From the NCBI GenBank assembly GCA_030668875.1, contig DAOVER010000013.1, positions 1-64,000 of the forward strand: 64,000 nucleotides of DNA, given 5' to 3'. Made by a program: the position numbers and the translations under genes. This document shows positions 54,638 through 61,894 of this stretch, one piece after another. How positions within the stretch are numbered: the first letter of the stretch is position 1; the number at the start of each line of letters is the position of its first letter. This DNA is from Candidatus Heimdallarchaeota archaeon (GTDB lineage Archaea; Asgardarchaeota; Heimdallarchaeia; Heimdallarchaeales; Heimdallarchaeaceae). The notes under the pieces are model-generated. The model was not told the origin of the DNA, ran no database searches, and was given only the letters and a program-made list of their open reading frames with translations.

Positions 54638-55642
54638 ATGATTGAAAGTAAAGCTAAACCGAAATTAAAAACAAAACATATAATTTATATCGTTTTTGGG
54701 GTAATCTTTCTTGCTCTATTAGTACTTTTCTTCTACAGCAGATTTGTTCCCGGTAACTTTATTGAAAACTACTACAACGATAATGCAGCGGAAGGAGCAG
54801 CTACATTCAATGAAATGATGAGTAATTTTGTAGATTCATTTTTCATCTATACACTAATCGCAGTAGTGATTATTTGGCTTGTAGAAATATCTCTAAGGAC
54901 TTTTAAACATAAGATAAGTGACGATATTGAAAATACTATCCGAGTTCTGATAAGATTCATCGTGATAATTTTCTTTGTTGTAGCATATTTGAATAAACTT
55001 GAAAGCTTTCAAGGAGCAGTCATAGGTGTGATGGCAACAGTTGGTGCAGCTTTTGGTATTGCTGCTTCAAGATCCCTAAGTAATGTCTTTTCAGGTCTTC
55101 ATCTTGTTTTGAGTAAGCATCATAACGTTGGTGATTACTTGATTATTAATGATATGAATATTGAAGGAGTTGTAAAAGAAATTTCTACAAGTTTTGTTAC
55201 CATCCTTCAACCTAATAAAACAACAGCTGTTATACCTACAGATAAACTACGTGAAGAGGAAGTTTTAAACATTAAAGTAGAGAGCATTGAAACTGAGAAA
55301 GACGGTATAACTCATTTATTTTTATATGGAAAAAGAGTCAAGGAAACTCATTATGTGTATCCTGTAAAATGGGCTACTCACTCAGATGATCGACACTCTC
55401 ACGCTGTAAAAGCAATTATGGAAACTGGTGAAGATTTCAAGGATTATATAGCTGATGAAGTAGATTGGATGATATATGAACGTGATAGACTTAATAGAAG
55501 ATACTTGATAAGTTTAACAGTTCTCGACCCTAAGGTTTTACTCCACTTAGCTTCTGATTTCACTCGTATATTAGAAGCAAACTACGAAAAAATCAAGTAT
55601 TCCAACAAAAAGAAATCTACAAGTAAGAAATCTGACGTATAA
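54638..55642 (+). CDS. MscS-family small-conductance mechanosensitive channel
   Basis: About 334 aa from the ATG at 54638; the open frame upstream starts with TTG inside the previous gene and is not used. Three transmembrane helices, the last being the pore helix (GAVIGVMATVGAAFGIAASRSLSNVFSGL, the MscS Gly/Ala pattern). KHHNVGDYLIINDMNIEGVVKEIS is the beta domain, and the C-terminal VIPTDKLREEEVLNI with alpha/beta domain follows. It should open under membrane tension to release solutes during osmotic downshock. Confidence 0.9.
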   Translation: MIESKAKPKLKTKHIIYIVFGVIFLALLVLFFYSRFVPGNFIENYYNDNAAEGAATFNEMMSNFVDSFFIYTLIAVVIIWLVEISLRTFKHKISDDIENTIRVLIRFIVIIFFVVAYLNKLESFQGAVIGVMATVGAAFGIAASRSLSNVFSGLHLVLSKHHNVGDYLIINDMNIEGVVKEISTSFVTILQPNKTTAVIPTDKLREEEVLNIKVESIETEKDGITHLFLYGKRVKETHYVYPVKWATHSDDRHSHAVKAIMETGEDFKDYIADEVDWMIYERDRLNRRYLISLTVLDPKVLLHLASDFTRILEANYEKIKYSNKKKSTSKKSDV

Positions 55643-55652
55643 ATCTTTAATC

Positions 55653-55668
55653 CTCTTCTTTCTTTTTT
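55653..55668 (+). terminator. T-rich terminator after mscS
   Basis: TCTTCTTTCTTTTTT tract about ten bases after the stop; the convergent gene ends at 55696. Confidence 0.35.
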
Positions 55669-55695
55669 GGATATTGAAACAAATCGAAATTTCTA

Positions 55696-56742
55696 TTATC
55701 TATCATTATTTTGCTTTAAACCTCTTAACCATAGGAACAAATCGATTTTGCAATTGGGACATTTACTATTCTGCTCTAACCATGTTATGAGGTGTTTTTT
55801 ATGTGAATATGTCTCACAACATGGTGTTTTAACAACTACATTCTTTTCAGAAGGTTTTAAGTCAAGCAAACAGACTTTGCATGTTGGTCTATGAGCACCA
55901 CATTGATCACATGTCTCCTCATTTGCTTCAAAAACATTACCACACTGATAACAAAGGATTTCCTCAACTTCTATGTCATCAAAATCCCTCTGTAGAAGAT
56001 TTGTATATATCTTCTCAAGAAGCTCAAGATATGTTGATACTTTTTCACTATTATTAAAACGAGCATTTACAAATTTACGATTCATTGTAAATTGCTTCAA
56101 ATCTTTTTTCAAATTAATTAGCATATTGTTAATTTCTTCTTTTTCAAGTAGACTCTCATAGAACGAGTGATGATTTGAATGAAAAATGTAGAACTCACTG
56201 GAACTAGGTAAATCAACATCATTACCAGTATCAATCTTCTTTCTAGTTTTCCGCTTTATACTGAAAGCTAATGGATAATCTGCTTTCATCATCGTATCTA
56301 TAGCTATTTCATTTACTGAAAGAACTTTTATTGTTGTTCTATGAAAGAAATTGTATTTATGCTTCTCAGGGAAATAAAAAATAATTCTAGGAACTTGATC
56401 AAGCTGTTTTTCTATAATATCTCCACCAAGTTCTCTAATGTTAAATGCAATTTTAGTGAGTATCTTTTCTTTATCAGTAACCAGATCCTTAACATGGTCG
56501 ATATAGACTTCTGTTAATTTGGAAGGCTTACGAGTTTCTCTCTTCAATTTAACATACCAATAAATACGCAAAAAAATGGGGATAATTATGATACATCCTA
56601 CAACATAGAAAAGGAAATAATAGAACCTGAAGTTATTGCCAACTAAATCATATGAAATGAAAAATCCACCAGCGATGACAGCAATTATAAAAATTGCTGA
56701 TAGAAGGCGTTTTAGATAATATTTATTCATCATAGAACACAT
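55696..56742 (-). CDS. Membrane-anchored RING-like zinc-finger protein
   Basis: 348 aa. Two hydrophobic helices near the N-terminus (about 10-60) anchor it. A cytoplasmic mixed domain follows. At the C-terminus a zinc ribbon (CYQCG at 264, CDQCG at 278) precedes a RING-H2-like array: Cys288/Cys291, Cys308 or 309, His314/His317 and Cys328/Cys331 in KTPCCETYSHKKHLITWL and CPNC. Such fingers act as ubiquitin E3 ligases in eukaryotes, and Asgard archaea encode ubiquitin systems; no E1, E2 or ubiquitin gene is in this window. ATGs at 56733 and 56730 are alternative starts. Confidence 0.7.
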   Translation of the reverse strand: MCSMMNKYYLKRLLSAIFIIAVIAGGFFISYDLVGNNFRFYYFLFYVVGCIIIIPIFLRIYWYVKLKRETRKPSKLTEVYIDHVKDLVTDKEKILTKIAFNIRELGGDIIEKQLDQVPRIIFYFPEKHKYNFFHRTTIKVLSVNEIAIDTMMKADYPLAFSIKRKTRKKIDTGNDVDLPSSSEFYIFHSNHHSFYESLLEKEEINNMLINLKKDLKQFTMNRKFVNARFNNSEKVSTYLELLEKIYTNLLQRDFDDIEVEEILCYQCGNVFEANEETCDQCGAHRPTCKVCLLDLKPSEKNVVVKTPCCETYSHKKHLITWLEQNSKCPNCKIDLFLWLRGLKQNNDR

Positions 56743-56822
56743 ATAATATTCTTAACAGATAATATATACATTTCCAATTAAATTTACAAAACCTTAAAAA
56801 ATTCAAACAGCGTTTCAGTATC

Positions 56823-57461
56823 GTGAAACACAAAAATCCTTACGAAATTTGCATTTGGGAGAGTGAAGAAAATTGTACTGATTGTGGATTGAAAGGTAGA
56901 TTACATTGTCATATAAATATTAAATACTCAATAATTTTTGGAATACCTTTCTTTATTGCATTTATACCTGCATTTGTAGGTTTGATACTTTTAGGATTTC
57001 CGTTAAACCTAATATCTATACTATCTTGGATGGGATACATAGTGTTTTTCTTTCTAGTCTGGGAACCTCGAATACTCTGCTCTCATTGTCCTTATTATGC
57101 TGAAGGTAAGAGCAAAACTTTGCATTGCTCAATCAATTATGGATTTTTAAAAACTTCTAAATTTAAACCAGGTCCAATGAGTATGTTTGAGAATGTGCAA
57201 TTTCTTGTAGGTGCAAATATTATTTTCTTAATCCCAATAGTATTTTTGATTGTAGGGCAATTGTGGATCTATCTAGGCGTAACATCGTTCGGTATTGTGC
57301 TCTGGTATATCTTCGTTCAACTGTTTGTATGCAAAGATTGCGTGAACTTCTCCTGTATCTTGAATAGAGTACCTAAGAAAGAAAGAGATGCATTTCTAAA
57401 GAAAAATCCTGTAATGTACAAAGCTTGGAAGCAAAGTGGATATCAGTTTGATGATGCTTGA
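56823..57461 (+). CDS. Cys-rich membrane protein of unknown function
   Basis: 212 aa from a GTG at 56823. An N-terminal cytoplasmic segment has CIWESEENCTDCG and CHIN. Four hydrophobic helices follow in two pairs, separated by a Cys-containing loop (RILCSHCPYYAEG, LHCS), and a third cluster (VCKDCVNFSC) precedes the basic C-terminus. The repeated Cys pairs between membrane segments suggest metal or iron-sulfur binding, perhaps electron transfer. No family was recognised. Confidence 0.65.
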   Translation: MKHKNPYEICIWESEENCTDCGLKGRLHCHINIKYSIIFGIPFFIAFIPAFVGLILLGFPLNLISILSWMGYIVFFFLVWEPRILCSHCPYYAEGKSKTLHCSINYGFLKTSKFKPGPMSMFENVQFLVGANIIFLIPIVFLIVGQLWIYLGVTSFGIVLWYIFVQLFVCKDCVNFSCILNRVPKKERDAFLKKNPVMYKAWKQSGYQFDDA

Positions 57462-57540
57462 ATCTTCCGCCTTATTCTGCATTAACACGTAGGTTCAGAG
57501 AGAGTTTTTAGGTTTAAATAATGTAATAAGGAGGGTAGTA

Positions 57541-58749
57541 ATGATGCTCGTTAGACGGACTGAACGGATAAAAGTGAAACCTAGTTTCACGCTTATGCAG
57601 TTAGCAAGACAGAGCAAAAACGTGTATAATTATGGAAATTATATCATCAAAAGACAACTGAAAAATAGTAAATATATGACCTCAGAGTATGAATTAGTAA
57701 GTATAATCCGTTATCATCCTTGCTATACGAAATTTATCGCTCACTCAGCACAACAGACGATAAAATTTTTAGTAAAGAACTGGAAAGCGTATTTCAGAGC
57801 GATAAAAGAGTACAAGAAGCACCCGCAAAAATTCCTCTCTCCACCCCATGCGCCCAAATATAAGAAAAAACGAGGGTTCCACACCATCTACTTCACAGCT
57901 AACCAAGCAAAAGTGAAAGAAGAGGGGTGGTTGCATTTTCCCAAAAAAGTAGGGCTGAAAGTGAAAACAAGGCTGGAGAAAGGAAGGAAGATCAATCACG
58001 TCCGTTTACTCCCTAAAGGGACGTGTTTTATCTTAGAGATAATTTATGAGCGAGAAATAAAACAAGAGCCATCGAAACACTCCCTCCGAGCAAAGAATAT
58101 CTTAGCCATAGATTTAGGGGTGAATAATCTCTTGACTTGTGTGAGTAACTGCGTTTCCCCTTTCCTCATCAATGGGAGGAAACTAAAAGCTAGCAACCAA
58201 TGGTATAACAAAGAGTGTGCCCGTCTCCAATCTATATACGATTTACAAAGATTAGAAAATTACGGGCAGGGGATGAAGAAGGTTATAGACAAACGCTATC
58301 AACGGGTGGAAGATTATCTTCATAAAGCTTCAAGGATCGTCATCGACCAATGTTTGCAACATCGCATAGGTACCATTGTTATTGGTTATAACAAGAAATG
58401 GAAACAGAAAAGTAAAATGGGGAAGAAAAGCAATCAGATTTTCGTCTCTATTCCTTTCTTAAGCTTGGTACGCAAACTTCAATATAAAGCTGAAGAGGTA
58501 GGGATAAAAGTCATCTTGACGGAGGAAGATTTTACATCCAAATGTTCATTTTTAGATAACGAGGTAATCAAAAAACATCCCAAGTATCTAGGAAGAAGGT
58601 TGAAAAGAGGTTTATTCAGAAGCAAAACCGGTATCCTGCTTAACGCTGATTGCAACTCAGCTGGTAATATCGGTCGTAAAGTATTCCCGCTGGTCTTCAC
58701 CTACGGGACAGTGGATGCCGTGAGTCATCCTCACTGTTGGACTGTTTAG
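57541..58749 (+). mobile_element. tnpB: TnpB (IS605 OrfB-type), complete, rearranged RuvC site
   Basis: 402 aa RNA-guided nuclease of an IS1341-type element without TnpA; SD AAGGAGGG at 57528-57535. The N-terminal wedge/REC part is followed by a RuvC domain: ILAIDLGVNN (Asp about 191), then GTIVIGYNKKWKQ where classical TnpB has the catalytic Glu (IVxEDL); here that position is Gly. TEEDFTSKCSFLDNE follows with one Cys and no zinc pairs, and NADCNSAGNI holds the third Asp. It may be catalytically altered or use a displaced Glu, as reported for some TnpB groups. Homologous to the partial copy at 2-352. Confidence 0.9.
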
Positions 58750-58800
58750 AGTAATCGATGCAGAGATGATAACAGTTAAAGACCTTAGATGTTTCGTCAA
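58700..58800 (+). ncRNA. Candidate omega RNA / right-end structure of the tnpB element
   Basis: A nested hairpin overlaps the tnpB 3' end: ACAGT (58708-58712) pairs with ACTGT (58741-58745), enclosing GTGAG/CTCAC (58720-58734). Guide RNAs of TnpB elements are known to overlap the 3' end of the gene and its right end. The element boundary was not defined. Confidence 0.35.
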
Positions 58801-58874
58801 CTAGCGGAAAGGTCACTCATATTCATTTTAAAATACTTTTTTATAGCTTTAAATTTATCATCTCTTGATAATAT

Positions 58875-60731
58875 ATGGCTAAGTTAGAAGAGCTTATTGT
58901 AAATGAAGAAACTAGAGTTCTTTGTTTAGGTAATGAAGCTATTGCAAGAGGTGCTATTGAGGCGGGAGTACAGGTTTTTGCTGCCTATCCTGGAACACCA
59001 AGTTCTGAGATAAGTATGGCAATGATTGCTATTGCTCCAAAACTAGGATTTTATGCTGAATGGAGCACTAATGAAAAAGTAGCAATGGAAACTGCTTTTG
59101 CGGCATCTATAAGTGGTATTAGAGCAATGACTGCTTGTAAGCATGTTGGCTTAAATGTAGCAGCTGATACTTTTTACTCGTTTATGTATATGGGATGTAA
59201 AGGTGGTTTTGTAACAGTTGTTGGAGATGACCCACATTGTTTCTCTAGCCAAAACGAGCAGGATTCTAGGTGGCTCGGTGTATCCGCACAATTTCCTGTT
59301 ATTGAACCATCTAGTCCTCAGGAAGCTAAAGAATATGTAAAAAGAGCTTTTGATGTGAGTGAAAAATTCGAGATGCCTATGCTACTTCGTTCAACAACAA
59401 GAGTATCTCATGCAAGAGCTGATGTGCAATTCAATAAATATGAATCAAATTTCAGAGAAGGAGTATATGAGAAAACAAACCGTTTTGCATGTCTCCCAGC
59501 TCTAGCAAGAGCAAATCATCCTAAGTTATTGGAAAGAATGGAAAAAATAAAGGAATGGTTACCAACAAGCGGATTCTCAACAATTGAGGGACCAGATAAT
59601 CATAATGAATTTGGCATAATCACAAGTGGAATCAGCTATGTTTATGTTAAGGATGCTCTAAAGGCAATAAAGAAAGAACTTCCCATTCTAAAACTAGGTA
59701 TGGTAGCTCCATTAGACGAGCAAACCATTCTAGAATTTGCAAAGAATAAGGAAAATATTATCTTCATTGAAGAAGTAGACCCTTATCTTGAAGATCGTAT
59801 AAGTGCTCTTTTCATTCAAAATGGAGTTATACCAAAGATTCATGGGAAAAGTTCAGGAATCACTAATAAATATCATGAATTGAACGACAGATTGGTTGCT
59901 GAAGCTCTAATCAAAGTAGTTGGAGGAGCCATAGTTCCTGTAAACGAAATTGAGAAAGCTGTTGAAGAAACTAAGGAGTTTGTTCCTTTCAGACCCCCTC
60001 TGTTTTGTGCTGGATGTCAACATAGAGCAGCATTTTGGGAATTATCCAAAGTTGTACGCAAAAAGGATGGTATTTTTGCTTCAGATATTGGTTGTTATTC
60101 ATTAGATCCCTGGGTAACAGACACAATAATATGTATGGGTGGAGGGATAGGTATGGCTAATGGCTTTGCAAGGGTAATAAAAGATAAACCGATATTTGCT
60201 TATATTGGAGACAGTACATTTTTCCATACGGGTATGCCTGCTTTGGCTAATGCTGTTTATAATAATGCAAATATTAACATTCTAGTTCTAGATAACAGAA
60301 TGACAGCTATGACTGGTTTCCAACCTAATCCTACTGAGAAAATAGATATTGTTGATGTAGCTAAATCATTAGGAGTAGAATATGTTGTTGAGTTTGATCC
60401 TTACGATTTCGAGAATGGAAAAAAGGTTTTTGAGGATGCATTGAAACATGAAGGACCAACTGTAATAATAATGAGAAAAATCTGTGCTAATGAAGATTGG
60501 AGAAGAAAGAGAAGAAAAGGAGAGAAAATAGAGGTTTTCCATATAGACCCAGAAGTATGTATTGCTTGTGGAACATGTATCGTGCAATATCAATGCCCAG
60601 CGATAAGATGGAGCTTAGATACAAACTCTAAAGGTAAAAAATATTCAGTCATAGATCCTGACATGTGCACAGGTTGTAGTGTTTGTTCTCAAATCTGTCC
60701 TGTGGGAGCAATTTCAAAGGTGGATGAATGA
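58875..60731 (+). CDS. iorA: Indolepyruvate:ferredoxin oxidoreductase, alpha subunit
   Basis: 618 aa. Oxidatively decarboxylates aryl pyruvates from aromatic amino acids to aryl-acetyl-CoA with ferredoxin. The N-terminal domain begins VLCLGNEAIARGAIEAGVQ and has YPGTPSSE and ACKHVGLNVAAD. The thiamine-diphosphate part has CAGCQHRAAFW, DIGCYSLDPW and YIGDSTFFHTG with LDN. The C-terminal ferredoxin has CIACGTCIVQYQCP (first cluster with altered spacing) and CTGCSVCSQICP. iorB follows at once. Length and motifs are typical. Confidence 0.95.
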   Translation: MAKLEELIVNEETRVLCLGNEAIARGAIEAGVQVFAAYPGTPSSEISMAMIAIAPKLGFYAEWSTNEKVAMETAFAASISGIRAMTACKHVGLNVAADTFYSFMYMGCKGGFVTVVGDDPHCFSSQNEQDSRWLGVSAQFPVIEPSSPQEAKEYVKRAFDVSEKFEMPMLLRSTTRVSHARADVQFNKYESNFREGVYEKTNRFACLPALARANHPKLLERMEKIKEWLPTSGFSTIEGPDNHNEFGIITSGISYVYVKDALKAIKKELPILKLGMVAPLDEQTILEFAKNKENIIFIEEVDPYLEDRISALFIQNGVIPKIHGKSSGITNKYHELNDRLVAEALIKVVGGAIVPVNEIEKAVEETKEFVPFRPPLFCAGCQHRAAFWELSKVVRKKDGIFASDIGCYSLDPWVTDTIICMGGGIGMANGFARVIKDKPIFAYIGDSTFFHTGMPALANAVYNNANINILVLDNRMTAMTGFQPNPTEKIDIVDVAKSLGVEYVVEFDPYDFENGKKVFEDALKHEGPTVIIMRKICANEDWRRKRRKGEKIEVFHIDPEVCIACGTCIVQYQCPAIRWSLDTNSKGKKYSVIDPDMCTGCSVCSQICPVGAISKVDE

Positions 60732-60732
60732 A

Positions 60733-61332
60733 ATGGTAGAAACATATCAAATGGTAATTTGTGGAGTTGGTGGGCAAGGAATTCTCACAATCTCGGATAT
60801 TATAACAATCGCAGCACAGATGAAAGGGCTTAACATTCTAGGTTCAGAAGTACATGGGATGGCTCAAAAAGGAGGATCTGTCATAACAAATCTCAAAATT
60901 GGTAAGAATTTGAATTCTCCTACTATTCCAATTGGGACAAGCAAAATGCTTGTCGGTTTAGAACAAAACGAAACTTTGAGATACCTAAAGTATCTGCAAC
61001 CTGGTGGAACAGTCATTACATCGGACACTGTACTTTTCCCAATTACTTGGAAGAAAGACAAGAAAGCTGCAGAGAAAGCTAGAGAGAATATTAAAGACAA
61101 TCTAAGTAAATTCGATGCAGATGTTCATTTCATTGATGCAGAGGGGTTAGCTAACAAAGCTGGTTTAGCTTTAGCACAGAATATTGTTCTACTTGGAGCT
61201 TTGTCTCAAGTTGAAGGTTTTCCTGTAACTGATAATGACTTAAGAGAGGCTTTGAAAATTAGAGTCCCTCCAAAATATCTAGAAGTAAACCTAAAAGCAT
61301 TTGATTTGGGAATTAGTGCTGTGAAAAAATAA
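60733..61332 (+). CDS. iorB: Indolepyruvate:ferredoxin oxidoreductase, beta subunit
   Basis: 199 aa from the ATG at 60733, one base after the iorA stop; the frame is open further upstream, with an ATG at 60724 as alternative. MVICGVGGQGILTISDIITIAA is the gamma/Ior-beta signature, with SEVHGMAQKGGSVITNLKIG next. No Cys motifs, as expected for this subunit. Works with IorA in the cytoplasm. Confidence 0.94.
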   Translation: MVETYQMVICGVGGQGILTISDIITIAAQMKGLNILGSEVHGMAQKGGSVITNLKIGKNLNSPTIPIGTSKMLVGLEQNETLRYLKYLQPGGTVITSDTVLFPITWKKDKKAAEKARENIKDNLSKFDADVHFIDAEGLANKAGLALAQNIVLLGALSQVEGFPVTDNDLREALKIRVPPKYLEVNLKAFDLGISAVKK

Positions 61333-61379
61333 GATTGATTAAATACTAGTACATATATCAATTGAACATAACTAGAAAA

Positions 61380-61700
61380 CTATGCTTTGAACGGCTCTTC
61401 ATTTGGAATAGTTACGGTGTTTATGATTTTTTCACCAGCAACTACTTCGTCTACTGAATGAACAGATGTTCCATAATCCCTTAGAACAATTTCAATGTCG
61501 TCAAAATTTAGATTTGGACCAACAATTGTTACTGTAATTCCTTCAGTACTAGAATCTGTTTCAGTTCTAACAATATTAACAGATTCAACATATTCCAATT
61601 CCCCAATAGCAGTTGCTAAAACATCAATTCGTGGTTGGTGGGGTTTTAAAACGTCTAATACAAGTCTTCTTATGCGGACACTCTTTGAAGGCTTTGCCAT
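61380..61700 (-). CDS. DUF211-family protein
   Basis: 106 aa, normal for the family. MAKPSKSVRIRRLVLDVLKPHQPRIDVLA gives the typical N-terminus (IRRLVLDVLKPH), followed by a ferredoxin-like alternation of strands and helices and the signature GTSVHSVDEVVAGE. Members form oligomers and some relate to metal handling, but no function is established. Single-gene unit, convergent with iorB. Confidence 0.88.
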   Translation of the reverse strand: MAKPSKSVRIRRLVLDVLKPHQPRIDVLATAIGELEYVESVNIVRTETDSSTEGITVTIVGPNLNFDDIEIVLRDYGTSVHSVDEVVAGEKIINTVTIPNEEPFKA

Positions 61701-61894
61701 CTTTTAATCCCATTATTATAGTAGTGTTAAGCAACCATCTATTGAAAGATTATTAAACTTTATGATTCGATTTTGTCTTGTTATTTAGCAATGCACAAAT
61801 CATCATAGTTTTATTACCAATAGAAAAAACAATATTAAAGCTATTATATATTAGGATATGAGAGCATAAGAATTCAGTACAAGTGTGAGAACAA
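61701..61894 (+). promoter_or_regulatory. Promoter region of the last gene
   Basis: An AT-rich gap. A TATA-like CTATTATATATTAG at 61841-61854 lies about 45 bases before the ATG at 61895. No gene is seen in it. Confidence 0.4.

Noticed and set aside
61380..61700. Elongation factor 1-beta
   Set aside because: Size and strand-helix pattern are similar, but the IRRLVLDVLKPH start and SVHSVDEVVAGE end identify DUF211.
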